DNA of 33,615 nt from Janthinobacterium violaceinigrum (lineage in GTDB: Bacteria > Pseudomonadota > Gammaproteobacteria > Burkholderiales > Burkholderiaceae_D). Below are positions 16,938 through 25,446 of the stretch, one piece after another. Made by a program: the position numbers and the translations under genes. The notes under the pieces were generated by a model. That model was not told the DNA's origin, did no database searches, and saw nothing but the letters and a program-made list of their open reading frames with translations. Every line of letters starts with the position of its first letter. Position 1 is the stretch's first letter. Where the stretch lies: assembly GCF_009208555.1 (NCBI RefSeq), contig NZ_WFLI01000054.1, forward strand, positions 1 to 33,615, given 5' to 3'.

Positions 16938-17255
16938 TTAAATCTTCAGGCGTTCGACGATCTTGCCGCCCACCAGGTGCGTATCGATGATTTCATCGAT
17001 ATCGCTGGTGTCGACGTAGGTGTACCAGGTCGCTTCCGGATAGATCACCAGCAGCGGGCCTTCTTCGCAGCGGTCCATGCAGCCGGCCTGGTTGATGCGG
17101 ATCTTGCCCGCGCCATTCATGTCGAGTTCCTTGATGCGGCGCTTGCAATGCTTTTGCGCCGCTTCCGCGCCATGGTCGCCGCAGCTGTTGCGGCCATCTT
17201 CACGTTTATTCATGCAGAAAAAAACGTGGCGTTCAAAATACGGTGCGTCGCTCAT
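16938..17255 (-). CDS. Thioredoxin-like [2Fe-2S] ferredoxin
   Basis: The 105-residue protein has the cysteine layout of the NuoE/thioredoxin-like ferredoxin group: C14, C25, C37, C59 and C63, in the contexts HVFFCMNKR, HCKRR and QAGCMDRCEEGP. These proteins carry electrons or sense redox state; the partner is unknown here. A CAGGAG ribosome binding site lies 6 nt before the ATG. It sits between the VanZ gene (upstream, 44 nt) and the alpha/beta hydrolase gene (downstream, 26 nt), all on the minus strand. Confidence 0.9.
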   Translation of the reverse strand: MSDAPYFERHVFFCMNKREDGRNSCGDHGAEAAQKHCKRRIKELDMNGAGKIRINQAGCMDRCEEGPLLVIYPEATWYTYVDTSDIDEIIDTHLVGGKIVERLKI

Positions 17256-17299
17256 GCTGCTCTCCTGCTGTTCAATACATTAATGCGCCATGATAGCGC

Positions 17300-18487
17300 T
17301 TATGGGTGGTCTTCGCGACGCTGGCGCTGCACATCGTCCTGCCGGTTCAGCCGGTGCGAGGGCAGGCACAGGAACCACAGGGCCATGAAAGGCCACAGCA
17401 GGGCCAGGAATTGCGCCGCGCCGTTAAAGTTGAGAAACTTGCCTTGTACCCAGCCTTGCAAGGTGGACATGAAATACGGATTGATCGGCGTCGTATTCAC
17501 CATCACCAGGCTCAGCAGCAAGGTGGCGGCCGCGATGCGGCGCTGCGCCACGTGGGGCGCGAAGGCCAGGCCGCCCAGCATGATCAGGCCGATCAGGAAG
17601 CCGCCCTGGGCGCCCGGCGTGATCCAGACGAAGGCATTTTGTGGCGAAAACAGCAGCGCGCTGGCCATCGAGCGCACCACCAGCGCGGCGGCGATCAGGA
17701 CCAGCATCAGCACGGCGCGCGGCGCGGCGCGACGTAGCAGGCACAGCAAGGTGAGCACGGCGCCCGTCATGCCGCAGGCCGTGATGATGGTTTCCGATAG
17801 CCAGTATTGCTCAACCGTCAATATCGTGTCGGGACGCAGATACGTGGCCAGGTCGATTTCCATGCCCATCAGGGTGGAAGCCCAGTCCGACAGGATGGGC
17901 AGCAGCTGGCCCAGGCCGAACAGATAGCCTTGCGGATAGATTTGCGCCAGCGGCCACAGGGCCACCAGCACCAGGCCCTGGCTCGCGTGCTGGGCAAACC
18001 AGCGCTGGCGCAGGCGCAGCAAATGGCTCTGGTCCAGCAGCTTGCGCGCCGTCAAGGCGCCGATGATGGAACCGATGAGGCAGCCCGCCGAATTCGTATA
18101 GAAGTCGAGATTCGACGACACGCGGCTGGGCAGATAGGTTTGCACGGCTTCCATGCTGCCGGAAATGAAGACGCCGCACAGGCTGGCGACGATGACGGCC
18201 AGGAATCCCGTCACCCTTGGAAACAGCGAATACACGATCAGCGCACCCAGCGGGATGTAGCCGACGACGTTGATGCCCACGTCAAAGCCCGTCCAGTAGC
18301 GGGGCATGCGCGTGTTTTCCAGGAAGGTCAGCGGCGACAAGCCGTTGCTGTGCCAGCCCGTGAACGGGAACCAGCTGGCGTACACGATCAGGAAGACGTA
18401 GGCGAGCAGGGTCGCGCGCGACACGGGCGACGAGCGTGCGGGCGGCAGTGGCGCGGGCGGGCTGGCTGGGGCTGCGGAGGCGGTCAT
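17300..18487 (-). CDS. VanZ-family integral membrane protein
   Basis: The 395-residue multi-pass membrane protein has a Pro/Ala-rich cytoplasmic N-terminus (1-22). The VanZ-like domain (about 27-150) shows the family pattern E113-x2-Q116 ... R122 ... D128-x3-N132-x2-G135, in SMEAVQTYLPSR and NLDFYTNSAGC. A further set of about six helices follows, which makes the protein longer than VanZ itself. VanZ-domain proteins have been linked to teicoplanin resistance and envelope processes, but the biochemical role here is unknown. It starts 10 nt after the PqiC-like gene, so it may be the last gene of the lipid-transport operon. Confidence 0.87.
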   Translation of the reverse strand: MTASAAPASPPAPLPPARSSPVSRATLLAYVFLIVYASWFPFTGWHSNGLSPLTFLENTRMPRYWTGFDVGINVVGYIPLGALIVYSLFPRVTGFLAVIVASLCGVFISGSMEAVQTYLPSRVSSNLDFYTNSAGCLIGSIIGALTARKLLDQSHLLRLRQRWFAQHASQGLVLVALWPLAQIYPQGYLFGLGQLLPILSDWASTLMGMEIDLATYLRPDTILTVEQYWLSETIITACGMTGAVLTLLCLLRRAAPRAVLMLVLIAAALVVRSMASALLFSPQNAFVWITPGAQGGFLIGLIMLGGLAFAPHVAQRRIAAATLLLSLVMVNTTPINPYFMSTLQGWVQGKFLNFNGAAQFLALLWPFMALWFLCLPSHRLNRQDDVQRQRREDHP

Positions 18488-18497
18488 TCGGCTGCGG

Positions 18498-19112
18498 TCA
18501 CTCTTTCGGGATGGTCAGCGTGCCCAGCCAGGCCAGCAGGTCGGCGGCGATGGCGTCCGAGGCGGCTGCCAATGCCTGCGCGCCCCCTTGCGCATCGGCG
18601 CTGGCGGACGGGCCGCTGCGGCTGAAGGTTTTCTGGTCGATCAGGCGGTGGCCGCGGAACAGCGAGGCGCGCAGCGACACATGGCCGCTGCTTTGCGTCT
18701 GCGTGTCAAAAGCCTGCGAAAAATCATCGACGTCGATGCGCAGCAGAGGCATGCCGGCGGCCGCGTCCGTGGTCGACAGCACTTTCACGCCGCTTTGCGC
18801 CACGCGCGTCTTCAGGCGCTGGCTCAGCAGCTGGAGCGGCGGCGTGTTCCAGCGGTTGTAGGCGTACGGCCGCGATTGCTGCGCATCGGCGTACAGCAGG
18901 CGGTAATACATGCGCTGGCTGTCCAGCCAGGAAGGGCCGTTGGCGTCGGCGATCACCAGCACGGGCACGGCTGGCGCGGCCGTCTGTGCCGCCGCCTGGG
19001 GCGCGGCCGGACCGAAATCATAGAAAGTGGGGACGGGGCCGCGGCTGGCGCAGCCGCCCAGCAGGAAAGCGCCGGCCAGCATCAGTGCGCTGAGATTGCG
19101 AGGGATATGCAT
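18498..19112 (-). CDS. ABC-type transport auxiliary lipoprotein (PqiC-like)
   Basis: The 204-residue lipoprotein has the lipobox LGGC with C21 as lipid anchor. The body matches the ABC-transport auxiliary (PqiC/DUF330) family: a beta-strand after the anchor (PTFYDFGP), VPVLVIADANGPSWLDSQRMYYRL, and an alternating pattern to the end. PqiC-like proteins sit in the outer membrane and receive the MCE tunnel in Pqi-type lipid transport. An AAGGAG lies 8 nt upstream of the ATG, and the gene follows the MCE-protein gene by 12 nt, so it belongs to the same operon. Confidence 0.9.
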   Translation of the reverse strand: MHIPRNLSALMLAGAFLLGGCASRGPVPTFYDFGPAAPQAAAQTAAPAVPVLVIADANGPSWLDSQRMYYRLLYADAQQSRPYAYNRWNTPPLQLLSQRLKTRVAQSGVKVLSTTDAAAGMPLLRIDVDDFSQAFDTQTQSSGHVSLRASLFRGHRLIDQKTFSRSGPSASADAQGGAQALAAASDAIAADLLAWLGTLTIPKE

Positions 19113-19124
19113 GCTGTGTTCTCC

Positions 19125-20084
19125 TTATTTGCCTGGCGCCGAAAAGCCGGGCTCGCCCGGGCCGGGCGGAATGTCTGGGGCGCCGAACAAGATGCTCTGC
19201 GGCTGTTCATTGAGCGTGCTCATGGTGGTTTTCAGGGCGCGCATCGAGGAACGCGCCTCGCCGCTCAGTTCTATGACTTGCGGCAAGACTTCCAGCGATA
19301 CGCCATTGGCCACCGTTTCCACCGAATTGCCCACCCTGTCGACCGTGCCATTGACCTTCTCGAGCACGCCGCCGGGCGCCTGGATATCGTTGCCCAGTTT
19401 TTTCCACGTGGCCGTCAAGTCCGACACGTTCTTGCTGGCCGTGCTGACGGCCGTCAAGGTCTGGCGCGTCTGTTCCGTCAGCTGGGGCAATTGCGTCAAG
19501 GTCGGCTCCAGCTGCTGCGGAATGGCGCCAAAGGCCTTGGCCGCCTTGCCCACTTCATTGAAGGCGCCCAGCATGGCCGCCTGGTTGTCGGGGCTGAGCA
19601 GGTTGTTGACCTTGTTGGTGATCTGTTCGGCCTGGTCGAGGATGCGCTTGCCGCGCTTTTCCAGCTGGTCCAGCAAGCCCGCGCGCAGGGGAATCAGCGA
19701 AGGCTTGTCCTTGCTGGTGCCCAGCAACTTGGAACCCACGTGTTCATCGTCGAGCTGGATGTAGGCGATGCCCGTCACGCCCTGGTAGCCCAGGGTGGCA
19801 AAGGTGGTATTGGTGACGGGGGTATCGGGTGCCACGCTGATGTGCACGAGGATCTGCCCCGCCTTTTGCGTGTCGAAATCGATGGCGTCGACCTTGCCCA
19901 CTTCCAGGCCACGGTAGCGCACGGTCGCCTGCGGATTGAGGCCCGGCACGGACAGGGTGGTGGCGAGCAGGTACGGCACTCTTTCCACGCGGTCGCGGTT
20001 GAACCAGACGCCGAACAGAATGGCGGCCACCAGCAAAGTGAGTGTAAAAAATCCCGTCATCAGGGCGTGTGATCTGTTTTCCAT
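19125..20084 (-). CDS. mlaD: MlaD-family MCE substrate-binding protein
   Basis: The 319-residue protein forms the periplasmic lipid-binding ring or tunnel of an MCE transporter. One N-terminal membrane helix (about 10-28) is followed by a single MCE domain (about 39-117, with GLNPQATVRYRGLEVGKV and GYQGVTGIAYIQL). A long helical region (about 145-285) may build a needle-like channel, as in LetB/PqiB-type or mycobacterial Mce proteins. A Pro/Gly-rich tail ends the protein. It is longer than E. coli MlaD (about 180 residues) because of this helical part. Its ATG overlaps the ATPase stop by one base (TAATG). Confidence 0.93.
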   Translation of the reverse strand: MENRSHALMTGFFTLTLLVAAILFGVWFNRDRVERVPYLLATTLSVPGLNPQATVRYRGLEVGKVDAIDFDTQKAGQILVHISVAPDTPVTNTTFATLGYQGVTGIAYIQLDDEHVGSKLLGTSKDKPSLIPLRAGLLDQLEKRGKRILDQAEQITNKVNNLLSPDNQAAMLGAFNEVGKAAKAFGAIPQQLEPTLTQLPQLTEQTRQTLTAVSTASKNVSDLTATWKKLGNDIQAPGGVLEKVNGTVDRVGNSVETVANGVSLEVLPQVIELSGEARSSMRALKTTMSTLNEQPQSILFGAPDIPPGPGEPGFSAPGK

Positions 20085-20983
20085 TACTTCTCCGCTTTCT
20101 TGTCTGTGCCGGCGTCGTCGCCTGGCTGCGCCGCCTTGCCGTCTGCCGCCTGTTTTTCATCGAGGACGGCCAGCGCGCGCTTGCCGCGGTCGCCGAGGAA
20201 AAATTGCTTGATGAACGGGTGGTCGACTTCGATCACCTCGCGCGTGGGGCCGATGGCAATCACGTGTTTTGCCGCCAGCACGGCGATGCGCGTGGACAGG
20301 GCAAACAGGGTGTCGAGGTCATGCGTGACCATCACCACCGTCAAGCCCAGCTCGCGGTGCAGCGACTGGATCAGGGACACGAAACTTTCCGACAAGTCCG
20401 GGTCCAGGCCCGCCGTCGGTTCGTCGAGGAACAGCAGTTTCGGTTCCAGCGCCAGGGCGCGCGCCAGGGCCACGCGCTTGATCATGCCGCCCGACAGGTC
20501 CGACGGCATTTTCAGCGCATGTTCCGGGCCCAGTCCCACCATGTTCATCTTTAATAGTACCGCGTCGCGTATCAGCGCCTCGGGCAGCACGCGCAATTCG
20601 CGCATGGGCTGGGCCACGTTGTCGAACACGGTCAGCGCCGAATACAGGGCGCCTTGCTGGAACAGCATGCCCCAGTGGTTGCGCAATTGCTGCAGCTGGT
20701 CGGAACTGGCCTGGTTGATATCCTCGCCAAAGACTTTGACGCAGCCGCGGGCCGGGTGTTCCAGGCCCAGCATCTGGCGCAGCAGCACCGTCTTGCCCGT
20801 GCCGGAGCCGCCCACGATGGACAGGATCTCGCCCCGTTCGATTTCCAGGTTCAAGTCCTGGTGCACGACGGTGCGGCCGAACTTGGTCCACAGATTGGTG
20901 ATTTCCACCACGGGCGCGCTGCCATGCAGGTTGAACTGGCCTTCCTTGCCCGTGCCGCAAGCGATATTGGTGTCGTCCGCCAT
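20084..20983 (-). CDS. mlaF: MCE-transporter ABC ATPase (MlaF-like)
   Basis: The 299-residue ATPase drives lipid transport across the envelope with the MlaE-type permease. Walker A GGSGTGKT (58-65), signature LSGGM (163-167) and Walker B LLFLDEP (183-189) are intact. The signature form LSGGM, rather than LSGGQ, is characteristic of MlaF-type ATPases. The last 40 residues are a charged Lys/Asp/Ala tail. The start overlaps the permease stop by one base (TGATG), and the stop overlaps the MCE gene start (TAATG). Confidence 0.95.
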   Translation of the reverse strand: MADDTNIACGTGKEGQFNLHGSAPVVEITNLWTKFGRTVVHQDLNLEIERGEILSIVGGSGTGKTVLLRQMLGLEHPARGCVKVFGEDINQASSDQLQQLRNHWGMLFQQGALYSALTVFDNVAQPMRELRVLPEALIRDAVLLKMNMVGLGPEHALKMPSDLSGGMIKRVALARALALEPKLLFLDEPTAGLDPDLSESFVSLIQSLHRELGLTVVMVTHDLDTLFALSTRIAVLAAKHVIAIGPTREVIEVDHPFIKQFFLGDRGKRALAVLDEKQAADGKAAQPGDDAGTDKKAEK

Positions 20984-22116
20984 CAGTAGCCCACTCCATT
21001 GAAGACGATGGCAAACACGGCGTCGGCCAGGATCACCACGGTGATGGCCGTGACGACGGCGGTGGTGGTGCCGCGCCCCAGGCTTTCCGTGTTGGCCTTG
21101 ATGCGCAGGCCGAAATGGCAGGAGACGAGGGCGATCAGCATGCCGAAGATGGCGCCCTTGCCCAGGCCGATCATGTAGTTGGCCAGCGGGACGGCGTCGG
21201 GCAGCTTCTGGATGAAGTAGCGTGCCGACAGATTCAGTTCCACCTTGGCCGCCACCATGCCGCCGATCAGCGCGGCCGTATCCGTCCAGATGACGAGCAG
21301 GGGCATGGAAATGGCCAGGGCCAGCACTTTTGGCATGATCAGGCGGAAACCGTGCGAAATGCCCATCACCAGCATGGCGTCGAGCTCTTCCGTGACGCGC
21401 ATGACGCCCAGCTGCGCCGTGATCGACGAGCCCGAGCGGCCCGCCACGAGGATGGCTGCCAATAAAGGCCCCAGTTCGCGGATGATGCTCATGCCCAGCA
21501 GGTTGACCAGGTAGATGTCGCCGCCAAACGCGCGTAGTTGCTGGGCCGACAAGTAGGACAGCACGACGCCGATCAGAAAGCCCACGAGGGCCGTGATGCC
21601 CAGCGCCTGGAAGCCCGCATGGAAGATGTTGGCGGAAATTTCACGCCAGGGCCCGCGCATGGGATGGCGCGCGAAGCGGCCGATATCCTGCGTCACCTGG
21701 CCCACGAGGGCAATGAACCCCTTCAAATGTTCGAAAAACAGCAGGATGGCCATGCCCAGCTTCATCACGGGCGTGAGGCGGTTGGCGCGCGAGGGCGGCG
21801 TTTCCAGGGGGCCCGTCTCTTCGATGCGCCGGAAAAACTCTTCCAGCGACGGCGCCAGGGTCAGCTGCGCGGGACGCCGCTTGCCCCAGGCATTCCAGAA
21901 CAGCTGGGCGCCGATATGGTCCATGCTGTCAATCTGCGACAGGTCCCATTGCACGGCGGCGTCGTCCTGCAGGGGCTTGAGCTGGGCATCGATGGCCTTG
22001 ATGGCATTGTCATGCGCCAGCGCATGCACCTGCCAGGTGCCGCTGGCAGTGACAAGGGCTCCCTGTTGGGAGCTGGTCTGGGAGAGGGTCAGTTTCGGCG
22101 ATTGTACAGTCGGCAT
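20983..22116 (-). CDS. mlaE: MCE-transporter permease with N-terminal STAS domain (MlaB-MlaE fusion type)
   Basis: The 377-residue protein has a soluble STAS-like domain at about 10-95 (with LSQIDSMDHIGAQLFWNAWG), equivalent to MlaB. The MlaE permease domain follows (about 125-377) with REISANIFHAGFQALGITALVGFLIG and the loop around MRVTEELDAMLVMGI. It is the first gene of the MCE operon. Family assignment is secure. The fusion explains why no separate mlaB gene is seen; an MlaC-type periplasmic carrier gene is also absent, consistent with a Pqi-like rather than Mla-like route. Confidence 0.94.
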   Translation of the reverse strand: MPTVQSPKLTLSQTSSQQGALVTASGTWQVHALAHDNAIKAIDAQLKPLQDDAAVQWDLSQIDSMDHIGAQLFWNAWGKRRPAQLTLAPSLEEFFRRIEETGPLETPPSRANRLTPVMKLGMAILLFFEHLKGFIALVGQVTQDIGRFARHPMRGPWREISANIFHAGFQALGITALVGFLIGVVLSYLSAQQLRAFGGDIYLVNLLGMSIIRELGPLLAAILVAGRSGSSITAQLGVMRVTEELDAMLVMGISHGFRLIMPKVLALAISMPLLVIWTDTAALIGGMVAAKVELNLSARYFIQKLPDAVPLANYMIGLGKGAIFGMLIALVSCHFGLRIKANTESLGRGTTTAVVTAITVVILADAVFAIVFNGVGY

Positions 22117-22173
22117 CGTGCCAGTTTAAGGGAGAATGGCGCAGACCGCCACCGCTGTTCAATCGCCGGCCCG

Positions 22174-23694
22174 TCAGGATGCCAGGTGGCGCGCCTGCCG
22201 CTGCGGCAGGGCGACGTCCGGGCGCACCTTGGCATTGCTAGTACTCACTTCGCTTGGCTTGGCGTGCGCGGCTGCCTGCGCGCCGCCTGCATAGTCGCTG
22301 GCCACGAGGGCATTGGCTTCAAGCGCGCTCATGCCGCGCGTCTGCAGCCATTGCGCCACCAGCTTGGCCAGGCGCTCCATGGCGATGCGGTGCGTGGCGT
22401 CCGTGTGGGCGTACAGCCAGTTCGAAAAATCCATGAAGTTTTCAAACGGCGCGTCGCCCAGCATCCATTGCACCGTATTGGCAAAGCGGCCCGAATTGGC
22501 CACCAGGTCCCAGTAGCGGGCGAAGCGCACGAGGCGCTGCATGCTCATGAAATCGAGCTGCTTGTTCGCCAGGATGGTGTACGGCGGGTGCGGGTCGAAC
22601 ACCATGCCATAGTTTTCCGTGTGGCGGATGATGGGCGTGCCGCGCAGCCGCTTCAGGATGCCGAACTGGATTTCATGCGGTTTCAGGGCCACCAGCTTGT
22701 TGAATCCGGCCGCAAAGCTCGCTTCATCCTCGCCCGGCAAGCCGGCGATCAAGTCCACGTGCAGGTGGGCGTTCGATTCCTCGCATAGCCAGCGGATGTT
22801 GTCGGCCGCCTTTTGATTATCCTGCTTGCGGCTGACCAGCGATTGCACGTCCGGATTGAAACTCTGGATGCCGATCTCGAACTGCAGCGCGCCGGGCGGG
22901 AACTTGCTGATGCCTTCTTTCAAGGCGTCGGGCAGGTGGTCGGGCACCAGTTCGAAATGGGCGTAGATCGGGTCGTTGGGATTCGCCTCGATCTTGTCCA
23001 GGAAGAACTGCATGATCTTCAGGCTGGTCTTGATGTTCAGGTTGAAGGTGCGGTCGACGAACTTGAACAGGCGGGCGCCGCGCGCATGCAGGGATTCCAT
23101 TTCTGCCAGGAAATTTTCCAGGGCGAAGGGCCAGGCCGTCTTGTCCAGCGCGGACAGGCAGAATTCGCACTTGAACGGGCAGCCGCGCGACGCTTCCACG
23201 TAGATGGTGCGGTGGCGGATATCGTCGTCCGTATACAAGGAGTAGGGCAGCTGCAGCTCCGCCAGCGGCGCCTGCACGCCCGCGTGGATCTTCATCAGCG
23301 GCTTGGGGCCGTGGAGGATCTCGCCGCACAGCTTGGGGAAGGTGACGTCGCCCCAGCCCGTGATCAGGTAGTCGGCCAGCTTGACGATCTCTTGCTCGCT
23401 CGCCTCATGCGACACTTCCGGCCCGCCCAGCACGATGACGACCTCGGGCGCCACGCGCTTGAGCATGGCCACCAGTTTCGTTGTTTCCTCGACGTTCCAT
23501 ATATACACGCCAAAACCGATGATGCGGGGCTTGTTCGTCAGGATGCGCTCGACCAGTTCCGTGGTTTTCGTGCCGATGACGAATTCCTGCAGCCGCGTCT
23601 GCGCCTGCAGCGGCCCCATATTGGCCAGCAGATAGCGCAAGCCCAGCGAGGCGTGGGTGTAGCGGGCGTTCAGGGTGGAGAGCAGGATGGTCAT
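22174..23694 (-). CDS. B12-binding-domain radical SAM protein (DUF4080 type)
   Basis: The 506-residue protein has a Rossmann-like cobalamin-binding-type domain (about 1-140, with RIIGFGVYIWNVEET and VLGGPEVSHEA). The radical SAM core follows with C172-x3-C176-x2-C179 (RGCPFKCEFC) holding the [4Fe-4S] cluster; then come the usual barrel strands (FKFVDRTFNLN, LQFEIGIQSF, VDLIAGLPGE). A DUF4080 C-terminal part (about 385-470) is present. The last 40 residues are low-complexity. The reaction is unknown; related proteins act on small molecules or tRNA. It stands alone and is divergent from the yfa cluster. Confidence 0.9.
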   Translation of the reverse strand: MTILLSTLNARYTHASLGLRYLLANMGPLQAQTRLQEFVIGTKTTELVERILTNKPRIIGFGVYIWNVEETTKLVAMLKRVAPEVVIVLGGPEVSHEASEQEIVKLADYLITGWGDVTFPKLCGEILHGPKPLMKIHAGVQAPLAELQLPYSLYTDDDIRHRTIYVEASRGCPFKCEFCLSALDKTAWPFALENFLAEMESLHARGARLFKFVDRTFNLNIKTSLKIMQFFLDKIEANPNDPIYAHFELVPDHLPDALKEGISKFPPGALQFEIGIQSFNPDVQSLVSRKQDNQKAADNIRWLCEESNAHLHVDLIAGLPGEDEASFAAGFNKLVALKPHEIQFGILKRLRGTPIIRHTENYGMVFDPHPPYTILANKQLDFMSMQRLVRFARYWDLVANSGRFANTVQWMLGDAPFENFMDFSNWLYAHTDATHRIAMERLAKLVAQWLQTRGMSALEANALVASDYAGGAQAAAHAKPSEVSTSNAKVRPDVALPQRQARHLAS

Positions 23695-23776
23695 GGGAGG
23701 CGATTGAAACGGCGAAACCGCTATTTTACGCTGTCGCGTCAGCTGTGCGCTGCGGCCACAAATGCCATGTTACCAT

Positions 23777-23802
23777 TTGTCAATAATTACTAACTTGTCA
23801 AT
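23777..23802. repeat. Two direct copies of TTGTCAAT upstream of yfaA
   Basis: TTGTCAAT occurs at 23777-23784 and 23795-23802, with start points 18 bp apart, 25 bp before the yfaA start. It could be a regulator-binding direct repeat or part of a promoter. No convincing -10 at matching distance was found. Confidence 0.35.
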
Positions 23803-23826
23803 GCTTCGGCAGGGTAAAAAGGATAC

Positions 23827-25446
23827 ATGGTGCTGGCGAAAAAAGTACTCAACAAGAAAGTCCTGCTCGGGGCGCTGGGCGGCGTGGCAGTGGTGGCCGC
23901 CGCACTGGTCGGCTACCGGGTCTTCGGCTGGGGCGCGATGGGACCGGTCAACGGCCTGAAGCTGGATTTGTCCCGGCCCGACGCGCTGGTCCGGACGACA
24001 AGCCTGTCGGCCTTGCCGCGCGACTTGCTGACGGTGCCGCTGGCGCGCGACGTGCTGCGCGAAGACTTCCTGTTCTATTACGAGCAAAGCGAAGACCGGC
24101 TGGGACTCAAGGGCAGCCTGCGCCGCATCGCCTATGAACATGAGCTGGGATGGGGCGACCAGCTGTTGCGCATGGTGCTGGACCAGCCCGCAGAAGTGGC
24201 CCTGTGGCGCGACGCCGACGGTTCGCTCAAGCATTTCGCCATCGCCGTATCGCGCAGCCAGCTGACGCGCCTGCTCGAAGAAGCGGGCAAGATCGCCTTG
24301 AAGGATACGCAGATGCGCGTGGCCGGCAGCTTGCGCGTCGATGGCGGCCAGGTGCCCGTGTATGCGCTCAATTACGCCTACCAGCGCACCTTGCTGTTTG
24401 CCGCGCACGGCCAGCGCCTGGTCATCCTGTCCCATCCGGGCATGCTGTATGGCGGCGCCGACGGCAAGAAGGGCGATGGCACGGCCGAGAAAACCGTGGC
24501 CAGCCTGCTGGCGCCGGAAGCGGCCAAACAGAACGTCTTCCATGCGCAGTTCCATCTCGACGGCGCCGCGCCCGAGGGCCACAGCATCGCCGTCAAGGCG
24601 GATTTCCTGTCGTTCGGCTACCAGCCGTTCTTCGGCGCGCTCGAAGCGCTGCGCTTCGATTTTCAACAGGGTGCCTGGCAGTCGAAGGTGCTGCTCAATG
24701 CCGACAAGTTAAAAAACGGCGGCTATGACAGCAGCGCCCTGTGGCCCGTGCTGCCGCACAGTCCCAGCGCCTGCTTCAGCGTGCCGGTGGAATGGACCGC
24801 GCTGCAGCCCGTGCTCAAGCGCCTGGGGAGCAATACCTCCGAGCCGGTGGTGCCGCTGGCCGGGCACTTGCAAGGCCCGGCCGCCGCCTGCTGGTACGGG
24901 ACGTCGCGCCTGCATACGCCGGTGTTTGTCGCCACGCGTAGTGCGCAGGCCGGGGATGATGCTGTCTATGGAAGCCTGTTCGAGGCAGCCATCGGCGGCA
25001 AGGACCCCGTGCGCAAGACGACGGGCAAGGATGCTAAAGGTGGGTTCGTACGCTGGGAGCGCAGCGTCGCCACGGCCCTGGGCCAGTCCACGCCGGCGCT
25101 GGCCGTGGCCGGCAATACCGTTGTCTTCTCCGCTGATGGCAAACTGGTGGACCAGGTGCTGGCCGTGCGCCGCAAGCAGGCCCCGGCGGCCAGCGACCTG
25201 CTGCCCGATGGCGCGCACACCATCGGCCTGATCGCGCCCGCGTCGCTGGCCCGGCTGATCCAGCTGGAAGCCTTCGATACCCTGCCGGCGAATAACGAAC
25301 CGGTACTGCGCGCGGCCGCCAACGAACACCTGGTGCCGCGCCTGAACGCCTTGAAAAAATATCCGCCGCTGCGCATGGTGCTCAAGCGGCAGCCAGCCAG
25401 CGGCACGTCATGGGAAGCGCTGGAATGGCAGGAGACTGCACGATGA
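23827..25446 (+). CDS. yfaA: YfaA-like DUF2138 membrane-anchored periplasmic protein
   Basis: The 539-residue protein has one N-terminal membrane anchor (about 13-33) after a short basic head, so the bulk should lie in the periplasm. The remainder matches the DUF2138 pattern as I know it from E. coli YfaA: LDLSRPDALVRTTSLSALPRDLL near the start (given as LDLSRPDALVRTTS, then LSALPRDLL), ARDVLREDFLFYYEQSEDRLG, and LRRIAYEHEL. No catalytic motif is visible. It is the first gene of the yfa cluster; AAGGA lies 3 nt before the ATG. The stop overlaps the yfaT start (ATGA). The homologous protein in Pseudomonas forms a membrane complex with the alpha-2-macroglobulin. Confidence 0.9.
   Translation: MVLAKKVLNKKVLLGALGGVAVVAAALVGYRVFGWGAMGPVNGLKLDLSRPDALVRTTSLSALPRDLLTVPLARDVLREDFLFYYEQSEDRLGLKGSLRRIAYEHELGWGDQLLRMVLDQPAEVALWRDADGSLKHFAIAVSRSQLTRLLEEAGKIALKDTQMRVAGSLRVDGGQVPVYALNYAYQRTLLFAAHGQRLVILSHPGMLYGGADGKKGDGTAEKTVASLLAPEAAKQNVFHAQFHLDGAAPEGHSIAVKADFLSFGYQPFFGALEALRFDFQQGAWQSKVLLNADKLKNGGYDSSALWPVLPHSPSACFSVPVEWTALQPVLKRLGSNTSEPVVPLAGHLQGPAAACWYGTSRLHTPVFVATRSAQAGDDAVYGSLFEAAIGGKDPVRKTTGKDAKGGFVRWERSVATALGQSTPALAVAGNTVVFSADGKLVDQVLAVRRKQAPAASDLLPDGAHTIGLIAPASLARLIQLEAFDTLPANNEPVLRAAANEHLVPRLNALKKYPPLRMVLKRQPASGTSWEALEWQETAR

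Noticed and set aside
17262..17300. Hairpin between the VanZ and ferredoxin genes as terminator
   Set aside because: The stem is only about seven pairs with a bulge and no T-run follows on the minus strand.
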